A stretch of 64,000 nt of DNA from Aquabacterium sp. (GTDB lineage: Bacteria; Pseudomonadota; Gammaproteobacteria; Burkholderiales; Burkholderiaceae_C). The notes under the pieces were generated by a model. The model saw only the letters and a list, made by a program, of their open reading frames with translations. It was not told the origin of the DNA and did not search any database. Positions 18,278-27,474 of this stretch are shown here, piece after piece. The translations under genes were made by a program, and so were the position numbers. Location of the stretch: the NCBI RefSeq assembly GCF_030652515.1, contig NZ_JAUSAR010000155.1, positions 62,001 through 126,000 on the forward strand. Reading direction: 5' to 3'. Numbering within the stretch: the first letter of the stretch is position 1; each line of letters begins with the position of its first letter.

Positions 18278-18437
18278 GCGGCCAAGCTTATCCCAGTGCG
18301 GCGCATTCCGTCACACCCAGCCCACAGTCCCCGGGTGATGACGGGTTTTGTTGCTGGGTGATTTACTCGATACTCGTGGCACATGGTCGCACGCACCGAA
18401 TCAGGCCGCCATGGTTCCTTGATCTTGTCCCGGGTCC

Positions 18438-19595
18438 ATGCGCCAGAAGTTCGAGCAATTTCTTGATGAAGCCAATCCGGCCAGCCGTTGCCTGCTGGCG
18501 GTGTTTGCTTCCACGCCCTTTTACTTCACCTACTGGTTCATCCACCTGTCAGGCCTGCTGGACCCGGTGGTTCAAGTCGGTTTGCGGCAACCGGTGGTCT
18601 GGATACTGCAAGCGGCCCTGGTGTTCAGCACGGCCTTGTCTTTCGGTTTCCTGATCTGGTTGTGGCCCCGGCGCCGCGATCCCAGCCCCATGCCCGGGCT
18701 CAGCGTGGCGGTGACGCTGAACATCGGCCTGATCTACACCTTGATCACCTTGTTCGCTGGCACCTTCACCACCGGGGCCAACATGACGCTGCTGGGCGTG
18801 CTGGCGATCGGCCTGCTGCTGTTCGATTTGCGCACCATGTGGATTGCCTTCCTGGTGTGCTCCGGCTTGCTGGTGCTCTACGACGTGTTCGTGATGGCGG
18901 GCCAGGTGCCTTACGCCCCGGCCATCACCCGCCTGGCTTTCAATGGGGTGGAGCCGCAGTGGTGGTGGGCCGTGTGGCGCAACGTGGTCTTCTACGCGGG
19001 CGTGGCCGTGATCTCCACCCTGCTGCTGGTGATGTTCGGGCGCCTGGATGCTCAGCACCGCCAACTCAACAAACTGTCTTACACCGACGTGCTGACGGGC
19101 CTGCCAAACCGGCGGTACTTCATGGACCGGCTGCAGGCCGAGGTGGCGCGCCAGGGCCGCACCGCCCAGCCCTTGTCCCTGATGCTGATCGACGCGGACC
19201 ACTTCAAACAGGTCAACGACACCCATGGCCACGCCGTGGGCGACGAGGTGCTGACCGTGCTGGCCCGCCTGCTGGGCGAGTGCGTGCGCACCCCCACCGA
19301 CCTGGCCGCCCGTTTAGGCGGTGAGGAGTTCGCCGTGCTCTTGCCAGACACCACGGTGGACGAGGCCGAGGCGGTGTGCGGGCGCATCCACAGCCGCCTG
19401 GCCGAGCATGTTTTCCAGGCCTCGGGCCAGACCTTCCACCTCACTGTGAGCATCGGGGTGGCGCAGTGCCACGGCCAAAGCGCCGAGGTGGTGCTCAAGC
19501 AGGCCGACCGCAACCTCTACCGCGCCAAGCAGGAGGGGCGCAACCGCTCGATCTACAGCGTGGACAGCACCTTGGGCAGCGAGGTGGGCGCATGA
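18438..19595 (+). CDS. Membrane diguanylate cyclase (first of tandem pair)
   Basis: The 385-residue protein has about six transmembrane helices (residues 15-205) followed by a GGDEF domain. The domain starts at LSYTDVLTGLPNRRYFMDRL (near residue 214), keeps both metal-site aspartates (LMLIDADHFKQVND) and has the active-site signature GGEEF at about residue 294. It should make cyclic di-GMP from GTP. The inhibitory RxxD motif is absent: threonine occupies the arginine position in RTPTDLAARLGGEEF, so product feedback may be missing. The stop codon overlaps the start of the next cyclase by ATGA. Confidence 0.93.
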   Translation: MRQKFEQFLDEANPASRCLLAVFASTPFYFTYWFIHLSGLLDPVVQVGLRQPVVWILQAALVFSTALSFGFLIWLWPRRRDPSPMPGLSVAVTLNIGLIYTLITLFAGTFTTGANMTLLGVLAIGLLLFDLRTMWIAFLVCSGLLVLYDVFVMAGQVPYAPAITRLAFNGVEPQWWWAVWRNVVFYAGVAVISTLLLVMFGRLDAQHRQLNKLSYTDVLTGLPNRRYFMDRLQAEVARQGRTAQPLSLMLIDADHFKQVNDTHGHAVGDEVLTVLARLLGECVRTPTDLAARLGGEEFAVLLPDTTVDEAEAVCGRIHSRLAEHVFQASGQTFHLTVSIGVAQCHGQSAEVVLKQADRNLYRAKQEGRNRSIYSVDSTLGSEVGA

Positions 19596-20740
19596 ACTTG
19601 AAGGCGCTGATGCGCCGCATCGAGCTGCGCCTGTTGGACCGCAACGTGGCCAACCGCTGCATGGTGTTCGCGGTGCTGTCGCTGCCCATGGGCCTCATCT
19701 TGTGGGGGCTGCAGGCCTACGCGCTGGCGCACCCCGAGGCGGGCGCCTTCTACCGCCCCGGTGCCTTGCGCCTGGCACAACTGGGGCTGACGGCACTGAT
19801 CCTGTGGCTGACCGCGGTGGTGTTGCTGGCCTGGCACTTGCGCCGTCAGGGCCGCGATGCGCGCTGGCTGGCGCAGTGGACGGTCATGCCCACCTTCATC
19901 GTCTTCCTGCTGCTGGCCATCGGCCATGGCCTGAAAGACACGCCCATGGGCATGGTGCTGATCCAGGAGCTGGTGGTGGCCCGCGCCCTGTTCAGCCTGC
20001 GCACCCTCAAGTCCACCCTGATCCTGGTGGTGGTGATGGTGATGGCCAGTGATTTGTTGATCACGGCGGGGCAACTGGGCTATGCCCCTTTGCTGACCGC
20101 GCCGGTGTTCAATGGCGAAGACCTGGCCGGGTGGTGGGCGGTGTGGTTGCGTGTCATGTTCCAGGCTGCCGTTTTGCCCTTCAGCGCCATGTTGTTCTTC
20201 GCCTTCAACACGCTGCGCCGCCAGCGCAAGGAGCTGGAAAGCCTGGTGCGCACCGATGTGCTGACGGGCTTGTCCAACCGCCGCGAGTTCATGAGCCAGC
20301 TGGAGATCGAATCGCACCGCCATGCCCGCAGCGGGCGGCCTTTTTGCCTGGTGGTGTGCGATGTGGATCACTTCAAGAAGGTGAACGACAGCTGGGGTCA
20401 CCCGGTGGGCGATGCCGTGCTGGCCCAGTTGGGCCGCATCCTGCAGTCCAGCACCCGCGATCAGATCGACACGGCTGCGCGCCTGGGCGGCGAGGAGTTC
20501 GTGCTGCTGCTGCCCGACACCCACCTGGACGGTGCCCGCCGGGTGGCCTCAAAGATTGCGAGCAGTTTGCGCGAGCATGTTTTCCAGGCCGATGGGGCCT
20601 CGTTCAGCGTGACGCAGAGCATCGGCATTGCCGAGGTGCATGGCGGGCAGGGTGAGCGGGCCTTGCGCATCGCCGACCAGAACCTGTACACCGCCAAACG
20701 CGCGGGCCGCGATCAGACCGTGGCTTCGGTGGTGGCTTGA
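19592..20740 (+). CDS. Membrane diguanylate cyclase (second of tandem pair)
   Basis: The 382-residue paralogue of the preceding gene has the same plan: multi-pass membrane sensor (about residues 25-210) and a C-terminal GGDEF domain with VRTDVLTGLSNRREFMSQL, metal site VVCDVDHFKKVND and GGEEF near residue 299. RDQIDTAARL replaces a canonical RxxD inhibitory site. It is translationally coupled to the upstream cyclase (ATGA at 19592-19595). The pair looks like a local duplication that has diverged mostly in the sensor half, so the two copies may read different signals. Confidence 0.93.
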   Translation: MNLKALMRRIELRLLDRNVANRCMVFAVLSLPMGLILWGLQAYALAHPEAGAFYRPGALRLAQLGLTALILWLTAVVLLAWHLRRQGRDARWLAQWTVMPTFIVFLLLAIGHGLKDTPMGMVLIQELVVARALFSLRTLKSTLILVVVMVMASDLLITAGQLGYAPLLTAPVFNGEDLAGWWAVWLRVMFQAAVLPFSAMLFFAFNTLRRQRKELESLVRTDVLTGLSNRREFMSQLEIESHRHARSGRPFCLVVCDVDHFKKVNDSWGHPVGDAVLAQLGRILQSSTRDQIDTAARLGGEEFVLLLPDTHLDGARRVASKIASSLREHVFQADGASFSVTQSIGIAEVHGGQGERALRIADQNLYTAKRAGRDQTVASVVA

Positions 20741-20744
20741 CCCT

Positions 20745-21170
20745 TCAAAGCCACAGCGTCCAGGCCAGTCGGCCCCAGAACCCCGCCAGCACGACATTGC
20801 TGATGGCGAACAGCACCAGGCGGTGGATGACGTGGTTGTAGCTCAGGTGCACCACGCTGTGCGCCACGCGCAAAGCCACGTAAACCCAGGCCAGCAAAAC
20901 CAGCATGTGATCGACGTGGTGCGTGACGTACGCCACCACGCTGCCCGCATAGAACAGCACCGGCAACTCCAGCAGGTTCATGTAGTTGCGGTTGGGGATG
21001 CTGACGTGCGGTGGCACCCGGGCCGACTCGCCAAACCGGAAATCACCCGGCCCCACCTCGCCCTTGAAGGCCGCGCGAAAACGGCGGATCGGGATCTGCA
21101 GCAACACGAGCATGGTCCAGAACACCAGCACGGTGACGGGTTGAAAGATGTGGATGGGTTCGAAGTTCAT
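20745..21170 (-). CDS. MAPEG-family membrane protein
   Basis: The 141-residue protein has four hydrophobic helices and the MAPEG signature region SIPNRNYMNLLELPVLFYAG, followed by VALRVAHSVVHLSYNHVIHR. MAPEG proteins (membrane-associated proteins in eicosanoid and glutathione metabolism) include glutathione transferases. Bacterial members are mostly uncharacterised and may conjugate or reduce lipophilic compounds. The gene ends 4 bp from the second cyclase on the opposite strand. Confidence 0.85.
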   Translation of the reverse strand: MNFEPIHIFQPVTVLVFWTMLVLLQIPIRRFRAAFKGEVGPGDFRFGESARVPPHVSIPNRNYMNLLELPVLFYAGSVVAYVTHHVDHMLVLLAWVYVALRVAHSVVHLSYNHVIHRLVLFAISNVVLAGFWGRLAWTLWL

Positions 21171-21704
21171 GTCCGCGATCCTAATCCAGCGTCTTTTCGC
21201 GCTCGGCCGTCTTGAGAGTCAGGTGACAAAAATGACAAAGCCCGCAGATGCGGGCGGTTTTGAGGAAAACCGGCGTCCTGACACGCAGGTCAGGACGGGG
21301 TCCGGTCGAATAGAAAAACAGAACTCCCTGTGTGTGTCAGAAACCGGCCTCCCAGCCTGCTTCTGACCTCCCAAGTCCATTTTGATATTCTCAATTCTTA
21401 AGTACGAACGACAGCGTTATTTGCATTCACCGCACACACCCCTCGCTCGTCAAATCAAGCTTTCCGTTTTATCGGACACGGTATTTTGGAGAGCTTTGAC
21501 CATTCCACCTCCATGGAACGCCTCTGCTTTGAAAATACCGCAACTTGGTGTGAAAAGACTCGTTGATGCCTGGTGCGGAAATGCTTGTTTTCTTTAGAAT
21601 GATTTCATTGTCTGACCTGCCGTCTGGAAAGTCCTTAAAAAACCTGAAGATCTTCTGAAAACGCTTGAAGAAGTGTCCCAGGGCCAGAAACCACAGAGGT
21701 AGAG
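21171..21704. other. 534-bp intergenic region with serial hairpins
   Basis: No convincing gene is visible. Composition becomes markedly AT-richer from about 21370 to 21700. Three inverted repeats follow one another: GCCCGC/GCGGGC (21240-21255, then GGTTTT), CGTCCTGA/TCAGGACG (21274-21297) and GTCAGAA/TTCTGAC (21336-21367). The region separates MAPEG (minus) from the large regulator gene (plus) and should contain promoters for both. Confidence 0.6.
21240..21261 (+). terminator. Terminator-like hairpin without an upstream gene
   Basis: GCCCGC (21240-21245) and GCGGGC (21250-21255) enclose AGAT and are followed by GGTTTTG. The shape resembles an intrinsic terminator in the plus direction, yet no plus-strand gene lies between it and the cyclases. 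It could end a small RNA or leader. Confidence 0.35.
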
Positions 21705-24242
21705 TTGTCACATTGCTATCGCTTTGACCGCTTCGAGCTGCGTGCTGTGGAGCGCGTGCTGTACGTGGACGGCGAGCCCGTCGGCCTGGGCGCGCGCGCG
21801 ATCGATTTGTTGCTGGCGCTGGTGGAGCGGTCAGGCCGCATGGTGTCCAAGAACGACTTGCTCGACCTGGTCTGGCCAGGGCTGGTGGTTGAAGAAAACA
21901 ACCTCCAGGTTCAAATTTCCGCTTTGCGCAAAGTGCTGGGGCAGCAGGCCATCTCGACGATTCCCGGTCGGGGCTACCGATTTGCCCTGCCCATGGTGCG
22001 CGACGACGATTCCTTGCCCAGCCGCTTCACCCAAGTGGCGCCGCAGAACCCGGACGCGCTCATCCAGCTGCCCGCCGAAAATGTGCTGTCGGTGTTGCCC
22101 AGCGTGGCGGGCCGTTTGTGGGGCCGCGATCCCGATCTCGCCGCCTTGCACCGCGAGGCCCACCACCCCCTGATCACCATTGCCGGTCCAGGCGGCATCG
22201 GCAAGACGGCGTTTGCCCTGGCGGCTGCGCACGCCTGGTGTCGTGAGCACCGAGATGGTGCGGCGTGGGTGGAGCTGGCGGGCATCACCGACCCCTCCCT
22301 GGTGCCCACCGTGGTGGCGCAAGCGGTCGGCCTGCCCTCGGGCGGTGCCGATCCCCTGACCTCGCTGGTGGCGGCCTTGCGGCCTTTGCAATTGCTGCTG
22401 GTGATCGACAACGCCGAGCACCTGATCGACGCGGTGGCGCGCATGGCGCAGGCCATCACGGCTGCCGCGCCGGGTGTGCGCCTGGTGGTGACCAGCCAGG
22501 TGGCCCTGAAGCTGGACAACGAGCGCTTGTTCAGGTTGAGCGCCTTGTCGGTGCCTGAGCCCGGCACACCGCTGGAGTCGGCCCTGGCCCATGGGGCGAT
22601 CGCCTTGTTCGCCGACCAGGCCCAGGCGGCCGATCGCCGTTTTGCGTTGACCGAGGCCAACCTGGACGAGGTGATCGCCCTGTGCCGTCGCCTGGACGGC
22701 ATGGCGCTGGCCATCAAGCTGGCCGCAGCGCGCCTGCCCTTGCTCGGATTGCAAGGCGTGGTGACGCGCCTGGACGAGCGCTTCAAGCTCTTGCGCAGCC
22801 AGAACGCCTTGGCGCCACCGCGCCGACAAACGCTGATGGGCACCCTGGAGTGGAGCCACGAGTTGTTGTCGCTTGATGAGCAGACGGTGTTCCGACGCTT
22901 GTGTGTTTTCGCCGGTGGCTTCAACCTGCAATTGGCCAGCGCCGTGGCCATGGACGAATCCCTGGACGAATGGGCCGTTATCGAACTGTTGGGCGCCCTG
23001 GTGGATCGTTCACTGGTGGCCGCCGATGGCGCCGACGTGCCCCGCTACCGCCTGCTTGAAAGCACGCGCGACTTTGCCAGCCTGAAACTGGACGCCTCGG
23101 GCGAGCACTGGCTGATGAAACGTCGGCACGTGTCCACTGTGGCTGCCCTGATGGAGCAGGCTTACGCCGCCTACTGGCGAACGCCCGACGCGGCCTGGCT
23201 GGAAACCTACGGCCCCGAGATCGACAATGTGCGGGCGGCGCTGGACTGGGTGATGGCCCACGAGCCCTCCCTGGCGGTGGACATGGTGGGCGCCTCCAGC
23301 CCCTTGTTTTTGCTGCTGGGCCTGGCGCCGGAATGCCGTCGGCGTTGCCTGGCTGTGGAGTCACAAGTGCTGGCCATGCCAGCCTGCGCCCCGGTGGCGC
23401 GCTACTGGCTGGAACGCAGCCGTTTGAACTGGGGCGTCTCCAACACCCTGATGCACGACTTTGCGCGCCGCGCCGCCGAGCAAAGCCGCGCCTTGCAGGA
23501 CGACGTGGGCCGCTACCTGGCCTTGCGCTGCATGGCGGGCAGTGGCGTGTTGCCCGCCGCCCAGGCCAAGAACCTGCTGGAAGAGATGATCGGGCTGGAA
23601 AAACCGGCTTGGCCGCCCCGCCTGCGTTTGCAGCGCCAACTGGCCACGGTCAGCGTGTTGCGTTCGGGCAAGCAACTGGAACAGGCCCGGCGCGTGTGCG
23701 AGACCTTGCTGTCGCACTCGCAGGCCAATGGCCTGGACGCCGTGGTCTCGGCTGCCCTGGCCGACCTGGCCGCGCTCAGCCTGGCCGTGGGTGACCCGGA
23801 TGCGGCCGTGCAGCATTGCAGCGACATCATCGCGCGTGGCCGGCACCGCCGCGACAACTTCATCCTGCACGCCATGGCGATCAAGGCCACCGCCTTGTTC
23901 ATGCAGGGCGATGACGAGCAGGCCCGAGGGGCCCTGGTGGACTTTGCCGCCGCTTCGCGCAGCCGCGATTGGGAGTGGTTCGGCCTGTACTCCGGCTTGT
24001 TCGCCTTGCTGGCCGCCATCGAAGGGCGCCACGAAACAGCCGCGCGCCTGCTGGGCTATGCCGACCGCGCCCACCAGCAATTGGGCTCGCGCGATGCCCA
24101 CGCCGGCCAAGCCTGGGAGCGCGCCAGCAGCCTGGTGAACGCGGTGCTGCCATTGGCAACCACCTCGCGCCTGGCTTACGAGGGCGCGCAGATGGCCCCC
24201 GAGGCGGTGTGCAATTGGGCCCTGGCCCGCGTGGACGTCTGA
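21705..24242 (+). CDS. Winged-helix DNA-binding STAND ATPase regulator
   Basis: The 845-residue protein begins with an OmpR/PhoB-type winged helix (about residues 1-95; NDLLDLVWPGLVVEENNLQV, PGRGYRFALPM). A STAND/AAA ATPase follows with P-loop GPGGIGKTAFALAAA (about 161-175) and Walker B LLLVIDNAEHLID (about 230). The segment WSHELLSLDEQTVFRRL is typical of this predicted-ATPase class, and a helical TPR-like C-terminus completes it. It has no receiver domain, so it is probably switched by ligand and nucleotide. The TTG start at 21705 has AGAGG 8 nt upstream. The next gene starts 1 bp after the stop codon. Confidence 0.88.
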   Translation: MSHCYRFDRFELRAVERVLYVDGEPVGLGARAIDLLLALVERSGRMVSKNDLLDLVWPGLVVEENNLQVQISALRKVLGQQAISTIPGRGYRFALPMVRDDDSLPSRFTQVAPQNPDALIQLPAENVLSVLPSVAGRLWGRDPDLAALHREAHHPLITIAGPGGIGKTAFALAAAHAWCREHRDGAAWVELAGITDPSLVPTVVAQAVGLPSGGADPLTSLVAALRPLQLLLVIDNAEHLIDAVARMAQAITAAAPGVRLVVTSQVALKLDNERLFRLSALSVPEPGTPLESALAHGAIALFADQAQAADRRFALTEANLDEVIALCRRLDGMALAIKLAAARLPLLGLQGVVTRLDERFKLLRSQNALAPPRRQTLMGTLEWSHELLSLDEQTVFRRLCVFAGGFNLQLASAVAMDESLDEWAVIELLGALVDRSLVAADGADVPRYRLLESTRDFASLKLDASGEHWLMKRRHVSTVAALMEQAYAAYWRTPDAAWLETYGPEIDNVRAALDWVMAHEPSLAVDMVGASSPLFLLLGLAPECRRRCLAVESQVLAMPACAPVARYWLERSRLNWGVSNTLMHDFARRAAEQSRALQDDVGRYLALRCMAGSGVLPAAQAKNLLEEMIGLEKPAWPPRLRLQRQLATVSVLRSGKQLEQARRVCETLLSHSQANGLDAVVSAALADLAALSLAVGDPDAAVQHCSDIIARGRHRRDNFILHAMAIKATALFMQGDDEQARGALVDFAAASRSRDWEWFGLYSGLFALLAAIEGRHETAARLLGYADRAHQQLGSRDAHAGQAWERASSLVNAVLPLATTSRLAYEGAQMAPEAVCNWALARVDV

Positions 24243-24243
24243 C

Positions 24244-27200
24244 GTGCAGGCCTTGTCCGATTGGCTGGCGTCGATTGGCATGGCCCGGGTCGAGCGCGTG
24301 CTGCTCGACAACGACATCGATGCTGAAGTCATCACCAGCCTGACCGAGGCCGACCTGGAAAAACTCGGCGTGTCCATGGGCGACCGCAAACGTTTGCTGC
24401 AGGCCATCGGCGTGCTGCGGCAGCAGGCGGTGAGGGCCCCGCTCAAACCTGGGCTGGCCAGCCAGGGCGAGCTTCGGCAATTGACCATCATGTTCTGCGA
24501 CCTGGTCGACTCCACCCAGCTGTGCGAGCGCCTGAGCCCGGAGCAATGGCAGCAGGTGGTGTTGCTGTACCAGCAGACCTCGGCGGCGGTGATCGAGCGT
24601 TTTGGCGGCACCATCGCGCAGTACTTGGGCGATGGCCTGCTGGTGTATTTTGGCCACCCGCAGGCGCAAGAAGACGCGCCGGAGCGAGCGGTGCGCACAG
24701 GTCTGGCCCTGGTCGAGGCCATCCGCCACTTGCCCAGGCAGCCCCCAGGGCACGACGAACCCTTGCCCTTGCCCTGGGCCGTGCGCATCGGCATCCACAC
24801 AGGCCTGGTCGTGATGGGTGAAATTGGCGGGGGAGCTCGGCGCGAGCAACTGGCCTTGGGCGACACGCCCAATCTGGCCGCGCGCCTGCAAGCCCTGGCA
24901 CAACCCAACACCGTGGTGATCAGTGACAGCACGCGCAAGCTGGCTGGCACGGGCCTGCAGTGTGAAGACCTGGGGCGGCCTTTGCTCAAGGGCGTGCGGG
25001 AGCCGCGCCAGGTCTGGCGCGTCCAGGCCGTCAACACCGCCACCAGCCGCTTTGACGCGGCCACCAGCGCAGGCTTGACCCCGCTCGTGGGCCGCGCCCA
25101 TGAACTGGGTTTGCTGGTGGACCGATGGCAGGCCGTGCAGCGCGGGCAGGGCCAGGTGATGGTGCTGTCGGGTGAGCCAGGCATCGGCAAGTCCCGCCTG
25201 CTCAAGGAATTGAGGGATCGCCTGGGCAACGCCGGTCTGGGCGCAGTGCGCCTGCAATGCTCGGCCCACCAGATCCACCGTGCTTTCCACCCGAGCATCG
25301 ACTACTTCGAGCGCGTGCTGAACCTGAGCCGCGACCAGCCCGCCGAGGTCAAGCTGGGCTCGCTGGAGCGCATGGTGATGGGGCAGTTGCACCGCTCAGC
25401 GCAGCAGGTGGCCTTGCTGGCCTCGATGCTGTCCATTCCCTGCGAGGACCGCTACGGCCCGTTGGTGGAAAGCCCGCAGCAGCACGAGCGTGACACCATC
25501 ATGGCGCTGGTCGACGTGGTCGAGGCCGCTGCCCTGCGCGAGTCCACCCTGGTGCTGGCTGAAGACGTGCATTGGGCTGATCCGGCCACCCTCGATTTCC
25601 TGGGCTTGCTGATCGAACGTGCCAGGTTCGTGCCTTTGATGCTGGTCATCACCCACCGGCCCGAGTTCCAGTTGTCGCTGGGTGCAGGTGACCAGCATGT
25701 CACCACCTTGAAGCTGCCTGGTCTGCACCGTGCGGAGGTGGCCGAGCTGGTGGCGCAGTTGTCGCGCGAAGTGGCCTTGCCCGCGGCCTTGACGCAGCAC
25801 ATCCTGAGCAAAACCGATGGCGTGCCTTTGTTCATCGAAGAGCTGACCAAATCCATCCTTGAGATCCCCTTGAGCGGTGGGCGCGAAGATCACCGCACCG
25901 AGGTGCCCGCCACGTTGCGTGACTCGCTGATGGCGCGGCTGGATCGCGTGCCGGCGGCCAAGGCCATCGCGCAGATTGGCTCGGTGTTGGGCCGCGAGTT
26001 CAGCCATGAGTTGATCGAGGCTTTGTCCCGCATGTCGCCAGCAGAGTTGGCGGCGGCCCTGGCCGCGCTGACGCAGTCGGGTCTGGCCACGCAGCAGGTC
26101 AGCCACCAGGGCACCGTCTACACCTTCAAGCACGCGTTGGTGCAGGATGCGGCCTACGACTCGCTGCTCAAGCCGCAGCGCGAGGCCTTGCACGCGGCCA
26201 TTGTGCAGGTGGTGGAGTCGCGCTTTCCAGCCCTGCAGCACAGCAAGCCCGAGATGCTGGCGCGCCATGCCAGCGCGGCTGGGCAGCCGCAGCAGGCCAT
26301 CCCGTATTGGCGCAAGGCCAGTGAGCAGGCCTTGCAGCGCCTGTCCTTGCACGAGGCGGCGGCGCACTTGAATGCGGGCCTGGCTTCGGTGGCCGCGCTG
26401 CCGGTGTCATCGGGGCGTGATCAGACCGAGCTGCAACTGCGGGCCTCGCTGGGCACGGTGCACATGCTGGCCAAGGGCTGGGGTGCGCCCGAGGTCGAGC
26501 AGGCGTATGCGCGCGCCAATCAGCTGGCCGACGCGGCCGACAAGGTCGAGGAATCGATCTGGCCCTTGTGGGGCGTGTGCGTGTTCCACCTGGTGCGTGG
26601 CGAAGTCAACCAGGCCGAGACCATCGGCAAGCGCTTGATGACGGTGGCCCGCCAGGCCAACAGCCGCCATGCCTGGCTGGTGACCAACATGATGCACGCG
26701 CAGTTGTGCCTGTACAGCGGCCGGGTGAACGAGGTCGCGGCGCATGCCGACCAGGTGATTCACCGCTACAGCGATCCGCAGGACCGCTCCCTCATCACGC
26801 TGTATTCGATGGACCTGAAGTTGGTGGCGCTGGTGCATGGCTCACAGGCGCGCTGGATCGCGGGCGAGGACCATGATGCCGAGGCGCTCTGCCTGGAGCA
26901 GGAGCACTTCGCGGCCTCGCTGAACCACCCGCACAGCCTGGCCTGGACCCATGCCTGGGGCGCGATGTCCTACCTGTTCCGTGGCGATGTCGAGGGCTTG
27001 CTGGCGCGGCTGGAGCGAGGCTTGGGCCTGGCCGAGCAGCATGGCTTCACTTACGTGACCTCGATCGGCGTGATCGCCCGGGGTTGGGCTTGGGCGCAGC
27101 AGGCGGGGCGCCTGCAGGAGGGCATCGAAGAGATGAGGCGCGGCCTGGCGCTGTTCAGGCAGACGGGCGCGGGCATCGTCGTGCCCTTCTTCCAGACTTT

Positions 27201-27474
27201 GCTGGCGCAGGCCTTGGGGCGCGCCGGGCAGCGCCGCGAAGCGCTGGCTTTGCTGGACGCGTCACAGGCCTTGATCGAGCAGGGCGGTGAGCGCTGGCAC
27301 GAGGCCGAGCTGCACCGCATTCGGGGCGAGTTGCTGGCGTCGGGGCCTCATCCCGACCTGCCGCAGGCCGAAGCCAGCATTCGCCGGGCCTTGAAGGTGG
27401 CTTCGGCGCAAGGGGCCCGCCATTGGGCCCACCGCGCGCAGGCGGACCTGGACCAATTGCTGGTCAGGCGCTGA
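24244..27474 (+). CDS. SAM-domain / class III nucleotide cyclase / STAND ATPase / TPR protein
   Basis: The 1076-residue protein starts (GTG 24244) with a SAM protein-interaction domain (residues 1-62). A class III adenylate/guanylate cyclase domain (about 78-250) shows FCDLVDST, the GDG loop in AQYLGDGLLVYFG and the NLAAR catalytic Asn-Arg element, so it looks active. An AAA ATPase follows (P-loop LSGEPGIGKSRLLKEL near 308; Walker B STLVLAEDVHWAD), then TPR-like helices to the end. It is tightly coupled to the winged-helix ATPase. The gene ends 11 bp inside the convergent FAD gene. Its nucleotide product and trigger are unknown. Confidence 0.9.
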   Translation: MQALSDWLASIGMARVERVLLDNDIDAEVITSLTEADLEKLGVSMGDRKRLLQAIGVLRQQAVRAPLKPGLASQGELRQLTIMFCDLVDSTQLCERLSPEQWQQVVLLYQQTSAAVIERFGGTIAQYLGDGLLVYFGHPQAQEDAPERAVRTGLALVEAIRHLPRQPPGHDEPLPLPWAVRIGIHTGLVVMGEIGGGARREQLALGDTPNLAARLQALAQPNTVVISDSTRKLAGTGLQCEDLGRPLLKGVREPRQVWRVQAVNTATSRFDAATSAGLTPLVGRAHELGLLVDRWQAVQRGQGQVMVLSGEPGIGKSRLLKELRDRLGNAGLGAVRLQCSAHQIHRAFHPSIDYFERVLNLSRDQPAEVKLGSLERMVMGQLHRSAQQVALLASMLSIPCEDRYGPLVESPQQHERDTIMALVDVVEAAALRESTLVLAEDVHWADPATLDFLGLLIERARFVPLMLVITHRPEFQLSLGAGDQHVTTLKLPGLHRAEVAELVAQLSREVALPAALTQHILSKTDGVPLFIEELTKSILEIPLSGGREDHRTEVPATLRDSLMARLDRVPAAKAIAQIGSVLGREFSHELIEALSRMSPAELAAALAALTQSGLATQQVSHQGTVYTFKHALVQDAAYDSLLKPQREALHAAIVQVVESRFPALQHSKPEMLARHASAAGQPQQAIPYWRKASEQALQRLSLHEAAAHLNAGLASVAALPVSSGRDQTELQLRASLGTVHMLAKGWGAPEVEQAYARANQLADAADKVEESIWPLWGVCVFHLVRGEVNQAETIGKRLMTVARQANSRHAWLVTNMMHAQLCLYSGRVNEVAAHADQVIHRYSDPQDRSLITLYSMDLKLVALVHGSQARWIAGEDHDAEALCLEQEHFAASLNHPHSLAWTHAWGAMSYLFRGDVEGLLARLERGLGLAEQHGFTYVTSIGVIARGWAWAQQAGRLQEGIEEMRRGLALFRQTGAGIVVPFFQTLLAQALGRAGQRREALALLDASQALIEQGGERWHEAELHRIRGELLASGPHPDLPQAEASIRRALKVASAQGARHWAHRAQADLDQLLVRR

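Noticed and set aside
21382-21597. 71-codon open frame in the intergenic region before the large regulator
   Set aside because: No ribosome site or recognisable composition; probably chance in AT-rich DNA.
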